64,000 bases of DNA from Halomarina rubra. GTDB taxonomy: Archaea > Halobacteriota > Halobacteria > Halobacteriales > Haloarculaceae. Positions 28,607 to 36,847 of this stretch are shown here, piece by piece; the stretch's first letter is position 1, and the number at the start of each line of letters is the position of its first letter. The notes under the pieces are model-generated. The model was given only the letters and a program-made list of their open reading frames with translations. It was not told the origin of the DNA and did no database searches. The translations under genes and the position numbers were made by a program. The stretch lies in the NCBI RefSeq assembly GCF_023699475.1, contig NZ_JALXFV010000003.1, forward strand, positions 468,416 to 532,415. The letters are read 5' to 3'.

Positions 28607-29515
28607 ATGGACGAGCACACCGCGGCCAAACGCGACGCCGCCCGAGCGGCGCTCGCCGAACGCGACGCCGTCCTCGTCGCGTTCTCCGGCGGGGTCGACT
28701 CCAGCGTCGTCGCCGCCCTCGCACACGACGCGCTGGGGGAGGCCGCCGTCGCCTGCACCGCCAAGAGCGAGACGCTCCCCGACGCCGAACTCGACGACGC
28801 CCGCCGGGTCGCCGAGGAGATCGGCATCCGCCACGAGACCGTCGAGTTCTCCGAACTGGACGACCCCGAGTTCGTGAAGAACGACGGCGAGCGCTGCTAT
28901 CACTGCCGGACGATGCGTCTCGGCGCGATGTACGACCACGCTCGCTCGCTGGACATCGACACCGTCTGTGACGGCACCAACGCCTCGGACCCCGGCGAGG
29001 GCCACCGCCCCGGTCTCCGGGCGGTCGCGGAACTCGACGTGCTCTCGCCGCTGCTCGCCCACGACGTCTCGAAGGAGGAGGTCCGCGACATCGCCCGCGA
29101 GTACGGCCTCTCGGTCGCCGACAAGCCCGCGATGGCGTGTCTCTCCTCGCGCATCCCCACCGGTCTCGAAGTCACCGAGGAGCGCCTGACCCGCGTCGAA
29201 CGCGCCGAGTCGCTGCTCCGGCAGTGGGGGTTCGAGCAGTTCCGCGTCCGTGACCACGACGGTCTCGCGCGAATCGAGGTCGGCGAGGACGAACTCGACC
29301 GAGCACTCGACCCGGAGTTCGTCGCCGCCGCGCGGGACCACTGCGAGGCCGTCGGTTTCGACCACGTCACGCTCGACCTCCACGGCTACGCGACGGGCAG
29401 CGTCAGTCCCGCGAGCGACGCCGACACCGAGCCAGAGGCCGACGACGCGCCCGAGTGCGACGACTCGGTCTCGGAGGTCACGAACGTCTTCGAGACGGAG
29501 TACCCGACGCGGTAG
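28607..29515 (+). CDS. larE: ATP-dependent sacrificial sulfur transferase LarE-like
   Basis: 302 aa PP-loop ATPase. Seen: SGGVDSSVVAALA (about residues 23-35), the RCYHCRTMRL pair, DGTNASDPGEGHRPG, and KPAMACLSSRIPTG with the cysteine that donates sulfur in family members. In lactate racemase maturation LarE adds sulfur to the nickel-pincer precursor. LarB/LarC are not in the window, so another thiolation target is possible. The C-terminal 35 residues are an acidic extension (EPEADDAPECDD). Confidence 0.88.
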   Translation: MDEHTAAKRDAARAALAERDAVLVAFSGGVDSSVVAALAHDALGEAAVACTAKSETLPDAELDDARRVAEEIGIRHETVEFSELDDPEFVKNDGERCYHCRTMRLGAMYDHARSLDIDTVCDGTNASDPGEGHRPGLRAVAELDVLSPLLAHDVSKEEVRDIAREYGLSVADKPAMACLSSRIPTGLEVTEERLTRVERAESLLRQWGFEQFRVRDHDGLARIEVGEDELDRALDPEFVAAARDHCEAVGFDHVTLDLHGYATGSVSPASDADTEPEADDAPECDDSVSEVTNVFETEYPTR

Positions 29516-29539
29516 CTCGGCCCGGTCGCTCGTCTGCTC

Positions 29540-30196
29540 TTACTCCGCGCCGCCCTCCAGTCCCTCGCGGGTTCGCACGTCGAGACCGTCGGCCCACGGC
29601 GTCGCGTTCTCGCGCTGGACCGTCACCGACTCGCCGTCGACTTCGAACTCGTTGACCGCGCAGTTGGCCTGCTCGTGTTCGAGGACGGCCGTCGTCGCGT
29701 CCATCCCCTTCGCGTGCCCGAGCACCTGGTGGATGGGGCCGCCGTGGGTGACGACGAGCGTCGTCCCCGACTCCTCGACTGCTGTCCGCCACCCGGTCAG
29801 CACCCGCGAGCGCATCCCGACGATGCTCTCGCCGCCGTCCGGGACTTCGGTCGCCGCCCGCGCCGCCGTCTCGCCCAGCGCGAACGTCGGGAACCGGTCG
29901 AGCATCTCCTGGTAGCCGAGTCCCTGGTAGACGCCGATGTCACGTTCGCGCCACGCCCGCTCGAACGTGACCGGCAGGTCGCCCAGCGTCTCGCGAACCC
30001 GCTCGGTCGTCTCCCGCGTTCGGAGAAGGTCCGAGGAGACGATGCGGTCGACGTCGTAGCTCGCGGCGACGTGCTCGGCGGCCGCGGCGGCCTGTTCGTG
30101 GCCCCGGTCGGAGAGCGGGACGGGTGCCCACCCCTGCATCCGCTGGTCGCGGTTCCACGGCGTCTCCCCGTGTCGCATCAGCACGACTGTCGGCAT
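29540..30196 (-). CDS. Histidine phosphatase superfamily protein (phosphoglycerate mutase-like)
   Basis: 218 aa. N-terminal LMRHGETPWNRDQRMQGW holds the RHGE catalytic motif (about residues 7-10). A second histidine is in VVTHGGPIHQVLGH, and the acid/base region is FERAWRERDIGVYQG. Fits cofactor-dependent PGM-like phosphatases; substrate undetermined. Its promoter side is the 394-bp repeat-element region. Confidence 0.9.
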   Translation of the reverse strand: MPTVVLMRHGETPWNRDQRMQGWAPVPLSDRGHEQAAAAAEHVAASYDVDRIVSSDLLRTRETTERVRETLGDLPVTFERAWRERDIGVYQGLGYQEMLDRFPTFALGETAARAATEVPDGGESIVGMRSRVLTGWRTAVEESGTTLVVTHGGPIHQVLGHAKGMDATTAVLEHEQANCAVNEFEVDGESVTVQRENATPWADGLDVRTREGLEGGAE

Positions 30197-30259
30197 TGGT
30201 GGGGGTTTGGACGGTGGTGGCTTGGTTCTTCGTGAGGGAACGACTCGGCTGCCGAGGAG

Positions 30260-30380
30260 AACACCTCGAAAGCCCCCGCGGTCTGGTGGCCTGCAACTCG
30301 TTGCGCTCCTCGCTCGCTTCGCTCACTGTGGTGCTTACGTCGTTTCGGCTCACCAGACCGCGGCCCCTTTCAGTCCACCC
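30260..30380 (-). repeat. ~122-bp intergenic element, copy A
   Basis: Read on the minus strand it begins GGGTGGACTGAAAGGGG and ends GGGGGCTTTCGAGGTGTT. Just inside the ends is a perfect 13-bp inverted repeat CCGCGGTCTGGTG/CACCAGACCGCGG (30276-30288, 30351-30363). The core contains GTAAGCACCACAGTGAGCG. No coding frame is convincing. Confidence 0.75.
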
Positions 30381-30423
30381 GCGACGACAGTTCAGCCAGC
30401 TATCGTGGGTGGACTGAAAGGGG
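30364..30423. repeat. 17-bp perfect inverted repeat joining copies A and B head to head
   Basis: CCCCTTTCAGTCCACCC at 30364-30380 and its exact reverse complement at 30407-30423, separated by 26 bp. These are the shared ends of two facing elements and could form a long hairpin. Confidence 0.8.
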
Positions 30424-30528
30424 CGAGACGCTGGACTCGGGGGCCTCGCTGCGCGCTTCGTTCGCTTTGCTCACTCCAGTGCTTGCGTCGGCCACCTTCG
30501 CCCAGCGTCTCGGGGCTTTCGAGGTGGT
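30407..30528 (+). repeat. ~122-bp intergenic element, copy B
   Basis: Begins GGGTGGACTGAAAGGGG and ends GGGGCTTTCGAGGTGGT on the plus strand. The inner stem is different from copy A (CGAGACGCTGG at 30424-30434, CCAGCGTCTCG at 30502-30512). The core (GCTTTGCTCACTCCAGTGCTTGCGTCGG) matches copy A in genomic orientation, so relative to its ends it is inverted compared with A and C. Confidence 0.75.
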
Positions 30529-30590
30529 ACCAACTCCTCTACAAGCACGGCCGTGGTCGAGAGCGTGGACGACCGGAACGTCGTACGCTG

Positions 30591-32039
30591 CTAGCGCTGG
30601 GTCCAGCGCAGGAGCAACAGCGTCCCCTCGAACAGCGTCACCATCGTGATGGCGACGATGAACGGTGCGAGACCGGTCGGGTCGGGGCTGAACAGCAGCG
30701 CGACGCCGAGGAAGCCACCCCAGAAGTAGAGGCGACGCTGAGCCAGCCACTCGCGGGTGGTCAGGCCCATCATCACCGCGAGCATGATGAGCAGCGGAAT
30801 CTGGAAGACGGCGGCGAAGAAGCCCATCAACAGCAACATCAGGCCGAACGTCTCGGTCAGACCGAACGCGATGTCGGCGGCCTGCTCGGAGTAGCCGACG
30901 AAGTAGCTGAAGATGAACGGGAGGACGAGGTAGAACGCGAACGCCACGCCGATGAACGCGAGGATGAGACTCGTCGGGACGGCCGCGAGGTAGTAGCGTC
31001 GCTCGTGTTTGTACAGCCCCGGCCGCATGAACAGGTACGTCTCGTAGACGAACACCGGTAACGCGATGACGAAGCCGGCGAGCGTCGCCACCTTCAGCCG
31101 GGCGAGCACGAGCGACAGCGGCTGGTACGCCCGCGGGCTGGTGACGCTGTTCTGGACCGACCCGAGGATGGAGTACCAGATGAAGTTGATGAGGTCGACG
31201 GCGAACGGGAGGGTGAGCACGCTCACCAGCGCCATCGCGATGATGACGACGCCGAGGCGCTTGACCATCTCTTCGATGTGGTCGGCCAGCGGCATCTCCT
31301 GGTCGTGCTCCGGGCCGCTCATGAAGTCGCCGTCGTCCTCGTAGTAGCTGTAGTCGAGGTCGGTGTCCGCGCCGTCGACGACCGTCGCACCGCCGTCGGA
31401 CTGGGCGACGCCGTCGTCGTCCGCCGCGTCGGTCGCCGGAGGGGTACTCGGCTCGTCGGACGGCACCGGCGACAGGCGGTCGGCGGGGTCCTCGCCGTCG
31501 CCGTCGTCGACCGGTTCGTCGTCGTCCTCGAACACCTCGTCGATGGCGGGTTCGTCGTCCGCCGACCAGTCGGTACTCGGCGGACTCGGGTACTCGACGT
31601 CGTGGTCGGCCATCGGGTCGTCCGCGTCGTCTGCGTTGTCCTCGGCGTCGGTCGCCGTCTCGGCGTCGGCCGCGGTCCCGTCCGTCGACCCGTCGTCACC
31701 CTCGGAGTCGTCGCGAGCCTCGGCGATGTGGTCGCGCAGGTCGGCCGCCGAGTGGCCGACCGGTGCGATACCGTGGGTCGTCGCGAGCGACTGCAGTTCC
31801 TTGTACGAGAGGTCCGCGAGGGCCGCGTCGGCCGGGACGTCCGGCCGGTCGGTTTCGCCTTCCTCCGAGGTCTCCCGCTGGTCGGCCTCGCTGTCCTCAC
31901 GGTTCTCGTCGGTCACCGCTCGGTCTTCCGAGGTCTCCCGCTGGTCGACCTCGCTGTCCGCGACGTCGGCGTCGTCACCCGCGACTTCGTCGCTGGCTTC
32001 CGGCGGGTCGTCGGACCCACGCCGCTCGTCGCCACTCAT
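30591..32039 (-). CDS. tatC: Tat translocase subunit TatC with long acidic N-terminal extension
   Basis: 482 aa, ATG at 32039. The C-terminal ~230 residues form the six-TM TatC domain (MPLADHIEEMVKRLG, FVYETYLFMRPGLYKHERR, FGLTETFGLMLLLMGFF). The N-terminal ~245 residues are cytosolic and highly acidic, with a short helical SAP/Rho-N-like unit LADLSYKELQSLATTHGI about residues 95-125 and a duplicated DQRETSED/E segment. Twin-arginine export is the main route for folded haloarchaeal proteins. Divergent from the two-domain TatCt gene, a pairing known in haloarchaea as TatCo/TatCt. Confidence 0.95.
   Translation of the reverse strand: MSGDERRGSDDPPEASDEVAGDDADVADSEVDQRETSEDRAVTDENREDSEADQRETSEEGETDRPDVPADAALADLSYKELQSLATTHGIAPVGHSAADLRDHIAEARDDSEGDDGSTDGTAADAETATDAEDNADDADDPMADHDVEYPSPPSTDWSADDEPAIDEVFEDDDEPVDDGDGEDPADRLSPVPSDEPSTPPATDAADDDGVAQSDGGATVVDGADTDLDYSYYEDDGDFMSGPEHDQEMPLADHIEEMVKRLGVVIIAMALVSVLTLPFAVDLINFIWYSILGSVQNSVTSPRAYQPLSLVLARLKVATLAGFVIALPVFVYETYLFMRPGLYKHERRYYLAAVPTSLILAFIGVAFAFYLVLPFIFSYFVGYSEQAADIAFGLTETFGLMLLLMGFFAAVFQIPLLIMLAVMMGLTTREWLAQRRLYFWGGFLGVALLFSPDPTGLAPFIVAITMVTLFEGTLLLLRWTQR
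31862..31959 (-). repeat. In-frame 35-bp duplication inside tatC
   Basis: CCTCCGAGGTCTCCCGCTGG (from 31862) recurs from 31925 with two differences over 35 bp; the offset is 63 bp, 21 codons. It encodes the repeated DQRETSE stretch of the acidic extension. Confidence 0.75.
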
Positions 32040-32128
32040 TACCCGACCGTAGGTCACCGGTCCGTTGTAAGCCTTCTCACCCGACGCCGACGGAAAAGAT
32101 TGATAGCACGGAGTTGGCTAGGTCGGGT

Positions 32129-34402
32129 GTGTCGAGCGCCATCGACGACGATACGAAACGAGCACTAGTCGACGGACGGGCCGCCGTCGGCGAGATGCTT
32201 CGAGCAGCGCAGAAAGACCTCCAGAAGGTGGCGCTCGTGTTCCTCTTCGGTCTGCTGGGGACCATCATGTTCCTCTACTACTTCGGGTGGAGTCGCCTGC
32301 AGGCGGACCTGCTCGGAACGGCCCCCGAAGCGAACATCGTCGCCGTCACGCCGTTCGACGTCATCCTCCTCCAGGCGAAGATCGGGCTCATCATCGGCGC
32401 GATTCTCGCCCTCCCGGTGCTTGTCTACTTCGGACGCGACGCGTTCAAACGCCGGGGCTGGTGGCCCGAGAAGAAGATTCCCACGTGGCAACTCGTCGGG
32501 ATGGGGCTGACCTCCGTCGTGTTGTTCGTGCTCGGGACCGCCTACGGCTACTACGTCTTCTTCCCGGTGATGTTCGACTTCCTGGCCTCGAACGCCGTCC
32601 AGGCCGGGTTCGCACCGGACTACTCCATCGTCAAGTGGGCGGAGTTCGTCCTGTTCCTCTCGCTGTCGTTCGGTCTCGCCGCACAGCTGCCGCTGGCGAT
32701 GGCGTCGCTCGCGTACGGTGAACTCGTCCAGTATGAGACGTTCCGCGACAACTGGCGCTACGCGGTCGTCGCCATCTTCGCGTTCGGTGCGGTGTTCTCG
32801 CCGCCAGACCCGTTCACGCAGGTGATGTGGGCGGTGCCGCTGTTGTTCCTCTACGGAGCCAGCCTGGGGCTGACCAAGGTGGTCGTCTCGGTCAAGCGCT
32901 CGGGCGAGGCGGTCGGGCTTCGCGCCGTCGTCCGGAGCAACTGGAACACCGTCCTCGGCGGGGCGGTGCTCGGCGGGGCCGCCACCTACGGCGCGCTCTC
33001 GGCGGGCGGGGTCGAACGCGCCAACCGCGCGCTGACGCGACTTCCCGCGGACTACCGGGTCCAACTGCCCGCACCCGCCGACCTGCTCGGGACGACCGAG
33101 GCGACGGCGCTAATCGTCACCTCGGCGGCCGTCGCCGTGCTCGTCGCGCTCGCGGTGTTCGTCTTCCACCTGTTCCGCGTGGTCGACCAGCTCGCCATCG
33201 ACGACCCCGGCGCGTTCGGCGACCCATCTGCCATCGACGTGCGAACGCTCGACGCCGCGGGCGTCCGGGCCGCCCCCCCCGAGGCGTTCGCCGAGATGGA
33301 CGAGGAGGAGGCCCTGAACGTCGCCGGCGCGGCGATGAACGACGGCGACCACGAGAAGGCCCAGGCCGTCCTCGACCGGTTCGACGAGGCCGAAGCGAGT
33401 CGGCAGGCGGCCGCCGAGGCCGAGGCGGCCCAGGCGACCGACGACCAAGCGGACGACGAGGGCGTCGTCACCCGGACGACCACCGGGATGGTCGGGGCGT
33501 TCACCGACGACGACACCGACGAGGACGACATCGGCGGCTACCTCTACGACGTGCAGTTCGTCCTCGGCAGTCTCGCCTCCAAGTCGTTCCGGCTCATCGC
33601 CGTGTTCATGCTGTTCATGGGCGGCTCGTTCGCCTGGCTCTACACCGGCGGTATCCGCGACCTGGTCGACGTCTTCCTCAGTCGGCTGCCGACGGCGGGT
33701 TACGTCGAGTACCCGGTCGTCGGTCCCGACCCCGTCTCGGGCGGTGCGGGGTCGCTGTCGCCGGGGTACGTCGTTCGTCTCTCGGAGTCCATCTCGCCCG
33801 AGGTGTTCAACATCGTCGCGCTCCACCCCGTCGAGGCGCTCATCTTCGAGGTCAAACTCTCGATGATCATCGGCGCGGTCGCCGTCGTCCCGCTCCTGCT
33901 CTACTACATGTGGCCCGCGCTCGCCGAGCGCGGTCTCGTCACCGGCGACCGGGGCGTCCTGTTCACGTGGGCGGTGACGACGGCTATCGCCATCACCGTC
34001 GGGAGCGTCGTCGGCTTCCTCGTCATCGCGCCCAACGTCATCTCGTGGCTCGCCGCCGACATCGTCAACAACGGGATGCTCATCAAGTACCGCGTCAACG
34101 CCTTCGGCTGGCTGGTGTTCTTCACCACCGTCGGCATCGGCCTGCTCGCGGCCATCCCGACGACGATGCTGCTGTTCCACCGCGGCGGCATCGTCCCGTT
34201 CCAGATGCAGCGTGACCGCTGGCGCGAGGCCGTCACCGCCGTGTTCGCGCTCGCCGCGTTCCTCACCCCGCGAGGGCTGTTCACGATGTTCCTCGTCGCC
34301 GTCCCCGTCGCGCTGATGTACGGCGTCGGTCTCGGCGTCCTCTGGGTGTACACCCTCGGCGGCCGGCGCTCGCCCCGTTCGCGGGGCCAGGGCGCGGACT
34401 GA
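32129..34402 (+). CDS. tatCt: Two-domain TatC (TatCt), fused double Tat translocase subunit
   Basis: 757 aa from a GTG at 32129 (start MSSAIDDDTKRAL). Two TatC-like domains (about residues 20-290 and 480-757) are joined by extra TM helices and a soluble acidic linker (about 350-470) containing AEAEAAQATDDQADDE. Each half shows the TatC pattern (PFDVILLQAKIGLIIGAIL; PVEALIFEVKLSMIIGAV). TatCt is a haloarchaeal speciality and, from published genetics in Haloferax, essential for growth. Divergent start region of 89 bp shared with tatC. Confidence 0.94.
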   Translation: MSSAIDDDTKRALVDGRAAVGEMLRAAQKDLQKVALVFLFGLLGTIMFLYYFGWSRLQADLLGTAPEANIVAVTPFDVILLQAKIGLIIGAILALPVLVYFGRDAFKRRGWWPEKKIPTWQLVGMGLTSVVLFVLGTAYGYYVFFPVMFDFLASNAVQAGFAPDYSIVKWAEFVLFLSLSFGLAAQLPLAMASLAYGELVQYETFRDNWRYAVVAIFAFGAVFSPPDPFTQVMWAVPLLFLYGASLGLTKVVVSVKRSGEAVGLRAVVRSNWNTVLGGAVLGGAATYGALSAGGVERANRALTRLPADYRVQLPAPADLLGTTEATALIVTSAAVAVLVALAVFVFHLFRVVDQLAIDDPGAFGDPSAIDVRTLDAAGVRAAPPEAFAEMDEEEALNVAGAAMNDGDHEKAQAVLDRFDEAEASRQAAAEAEAAQATDDQADDEGVVTRTTTGMVGAFTDDDTDEDDIGGYLYDVQFVLGSLASKSFRLIAVFMLFMGGSFAWLYTGGIRDLVDVFLSRLPTAGYVEYPVVGPDPVSGGAGSLSPGYVVRLSESISPEVFNIVALHPVEALIFEVKLSMIIGAVAVVPLLLYYMWPALAERGLVTGDRGVLFTWAVTTAIAITVGSVVGFLVIAPNVISWLAADIVNNGMLIKYRVNAFGWLVFFTTVGIGLLAAIPTTMLLFHRGGIVPFQMQRDRWREAVTAVFALAAFLTPRGLFTMFLVAVPVALMYGVGLGVLWVYTLGGRRSPRSRGQGAD

Positions 34403-34612
34403 CGACGTCTCGTCGGTCGCGGCGCACCGTTCGACCCCGTCCCTCCCGGCCCGACGTCCGCGCTCGCCGGGTCATCCTCGGGGGTGTCCCGAACGATGCT
34501 TCACATTTGATACTGTGACACTCTTCCGCTGCGGAAAAGCTAACTGTGCGGGCGGGGAGTTGGGGGGTATGTTCGCACGTCTGACGACCCGCCCTGCTCG
34601 GGGGAGACACCG

Positions 34613-35011
34613 ATGAGCGGGGCGACGGAGACGCTGCTTCGGGGGAGACGCGACACACGAGAGTGGTACGTCTCGGCCGTGTACGCCGCCGCGTTGCTGG
34701 CGGTCGTCACGGTCGTCGTCCTCCCGGGTGGCACCATCAGCGACACGCTGTATCGTCGCGTGTTACCGGTCGTACTGCTCGCGACACCACCGCTCGTCGC
34801 CGCTATCTCGGCGGCGCGGGGCGGCGGGTTGCTCGAAGGAATCGTCATCGGGATGGTTCCCCCGGTCGCGTTCGTCCTGTTCGGTCGCCCCGAGGCGCTC
34901 GCGATGGCGACGGCCGGCACCGTCGCCCTGCTCTGTCTCGGCGGAGCGCTGCTCGGTTTCCTCGCGGGGTTCGTCTGTCGCGAACTCGTCGCGCTGTTTC
35001 GCTCTCACTGA
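34613..35011 (+). CDS. Four-TM small membrane protein, unknown function
   Basis: 132 aa. TM segments at about residues 22-40, 48-65, 72-88 and 98-120; short loops with RGGG and GRPEA turns. No family recognised. The ATG is preceded by GGGGGAGA, which could serve as a ribosome-binding site. 210 bp after tatCt on the same strand, so own promoter is likely. Confidence 0.68.
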   Translation: MSGATETLLRGRRDTREWYVSAVYAAALLAVVTVVVLPGGTISDTLYRRVLPVVLLATPPLVAAISAARGGGLLEGIVIGMVPPVAFVLFGRPEALAMATAGTVALLCLGGALLGFLAGFVCRELVALFRSH

Positions 35012-35088
35012 GGCTCTCCGGTCGCACTGTCCGCACGTCGCGGCGTCCGTATCGACAGGTTTTGAATCGTCGCCGGCAACTGCCGTCC

Positions 35089-35265
35089 ATGCCCAAGATC
35101 AGCGTCGAGATTCCACAGGAACTGCTCGACGACCTCGACGACCACGTCGGTGACGAGGGGAAGTTCGTCAACCGGAGCGACGCCATCCGGGCGTCCATCC
35201 GCAAGACGCTCGACGTGCTCGACGACATCGACGCCCGCCACGGCCGCCTCGACGACGATGAGTGA
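35089..35265 (+). CDS. Ribbon-helix-helix (CopG/NikR-N-like) regulator
   Basis: 58 aa, ATG at 35089. PKISVEIPQELLDDLDDH is the beta strand plus first helix and GKFVNRSDAIRASIRKTLD the second helix, a textbook RHH fold. There is no metal-binding C-terminal domain. Its end overlaps the start of the transporter gene by 8 bp, so it probably regulates that gene or is simply co-expressed with it. Confidence 0.9.
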   Translation: MPKISVEIPQELLDDLDDHVGDEGKFVNRSDAIRASIRKTLDVLDDIDARHGRLDDDE

Positions 35266-35974
35266 GGCGCGCTCCGGCGTCCTCCCGGTCGCCGCCGTCG
35301 CGCTCGTCGCGCTGTTCGTCACGGCGCTCGTCACCGCCCAGTTGACCGCCTCGAAGGTGTTGCTGTTCTCCCTGCCCGTCTCGCTCCCGGTCGTCGGTCC
35401 CGCGCTGGCGCTGCCCGGCGCGGCGCTCGCCTACGCGCTCACGTTCTTCGCGTCGGACTGCTACTCCGAACTGTACGGCAAGCGCGCCGCCCAGAGCATG
35501 GTCAACGTCGGGTTCGTGATGAACTTCGTGTTGCTCCTGCTGGTCTGGGGGACCATCGCCGCGCCCGCCGCCGACGCGGCGTTCGCCGACCAGTTCGCGG
35601 CCGTCCTCGGCGCGTCGACGAACATCGTCGCCGGGAGCCTGCTCGCGTACGTCGTCAGCCAGAACTGGGACGTCGTCGTCTTCCACCGCATCCGCGAGGC
35701 GACCGACGGCGAGAAACTGTGGCTCCGGAACATCGGTTCGACCGCCACGAGCCAACTGCTCGACACGGTCATCTTCGTCGGCGTCGCGTTCAGCCTCGCG
35801 CCGTCGGTGCTCGGCGTCGGTCCGGTCCTCCCCGGGTCGGAACTGCTGACGCTCGTCGTCGGACAGTACCTGCTGAAACTGCTCATCGCCGTCGTCGACA
35901 CGCCGTTCGTCTACCTCGTCGTCCGGACCGCTCGGGACCGCGGCGTCGCACCGCGCGTCACGCCGACGGACTGA
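35258..35974 (+). CDS. yhhQ: Queuosine/archaeosine precursor transporter (VUT, YhhQ-like)
   Basis: 238 aa, six TM helices. Seen: VTAQLTASKVLLF at the start, ALTFFASDCYSELYGKRAA (FxxxDxxxExYG motif) near residue 75, and SQNWDVVVFHRIRE and DTVIFVGVAF further on. The family imports deazaguanine precursors. Archaea use preQ0 for archaeosine in tRNA, so salvage for archaeosine is a reasonable inference. Overlaps the RHH gene by 8 bp. Confidence 0.9.
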   Translation: MSEARSGVLPVAAVALVALFVTALVTAQLTASKVLLFSLPVSLPVVGPALALPGAALAYALTFFASDCYSELYGKRAAQSMVNVGFVMNFVLLLLVWGTIAAPAADAAFADQFAAVLGASTNIVAGSLLAYVVSQNWDVVVFHRIREATDGEKLWLRNIGSTATSQLLDTVIFVGVAFSLAPSVLGVGPVLPGSELLTLVVGQYLLKLLIAVVDTPFVYLVVRTARDRGVAPRVTPTD

Positions 35975-36001
35975 CGACGGCGTTCCTCCGTCGCGACAGC
36001 G

Positions 36002-36760
36002 CTACTCGACTCTCTCGGCGAACCCGAACCGTGCCTTGATGTCGGTCACTTCCACGGTGACCGTCTCGCCGGCCTCGGTGTCGGGGACGAACAGCGTGAA
36101 CCCCTCGACCTTCGCGATGCCGTCGCCCTCGCTGCCGACGTCCTGAATCTCGACGTCGAGTTCGTCGCCCTCGCGGACCGGGGCGGTGAGTCGACGTTTC
36201 GCGACGAGGTACAGTTCGGAGGACTCCTTGCGCGAGGCCTCGGGTCGCACTTCGCGGACGTAGCGGAACTCGCGTTCGACGGCCGCCTTGAGGTCGGCGA
36301 GGTCGGGGCCGTCGAACACCTTCGCGACGAAGTCGCCGCCGGGTGCGAGCACCGCCATCGACGTCTCGAACGCCTGGCGAGCGAGGTGGACGGAGCGGGC
36401 GTGGTCGAGGTTGTACTCGCCTGTCATGTTCGGAGCCATGTCCGAGAGCACGACGTCGGCCTCACCGACCCGCTCGACGAGGTCCGTGCGGACGTCCTCG
36501 TCGGTCATGTCGCCACGGACCGTCTCGACGCCGTCGATGTCCTTGATGCGCTGGAGGTCGACGCCGACGACGGTGCCCTCGTCGCCCGCGAGTTCCGCAG
36601 CGACCTGGAGCCACCCGCCGGGGGCCGCTCCGAGGTCGACGACGGTGTCGCCGCGCTCGACGAGGTGGGACTCCTCGTTCAACTGCTTCAGCTTGTACGC
36701 CGCGCGAGAACGGTAGCCCTCCTGCTTCGCACGGTTGTAGTAGTCGTCCTTGCGCGCCAT
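36002..36760 (-). CDS. rlmE: 23S rRNA 2'-O-methyltransferase RlmE with TRAM domain
   Basis: 252 aa from ATG 36760 (MARKDDYYNRAKQEGYRSR); an upstream ATG at 36826 would add 22 unconserved residues. SAM site VVDLGAAPGGWLQVA (about residues 41-55); catalytic K-D-K-E tetrad visible as YKLKQL, SDMAPNMTG, VAKVFDG and SSELYLVAK. The C-terminal 60 residues form a TRAM RNA-binding domain (VEIQDVGSEGDGIAKVEGF). Methylates the ribosomal A-loop uridine in FtsJ family members. Confidence 0.95.
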   Translation of the reverse strand: MARKDDYYNRAKQEGYRSRAAYKLKQLNEESHLVERGDTVVDLGAAPGGWLQVAAELAGDEGTVVGVDLQRIKDIDGVETVRGDMTDEDVRTDLVERVGEADVVLSDMAPNMTGEYNLDHARSVHLARQAFETSMAVLAPGGDFVAKVFDGPDLADLKAAVEREFRYVREVRPEASRKESSELYLVAKRRLTAPVREGDELDVEIQDVGSEGDGIAKVEGFTLFVPDTEAGETVTVEVTDIKARFGFAERVE

Positions 36761-36847
36761 TTGGCCCGCGTAGGCGGTTCGACCGGATACGCCCTTCGTT
36801 CGGTCGGCGTCCGGGTCGTGCGACACCGTGTCGCGGCGCTCGGGCTG

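Noticed and set aside
30197..30590. CRISPR-like array because of repeated palindromic sequences
   Set aside because: There are no regularly spaced identical repeats with unique spacers; the region is two inverted copies of one element.
36761..36826. 22-residue N-terminal extension of RlmE
   Set aside because: The family normally starts at MARKDxYY; the upstream residues look like leader sequence.
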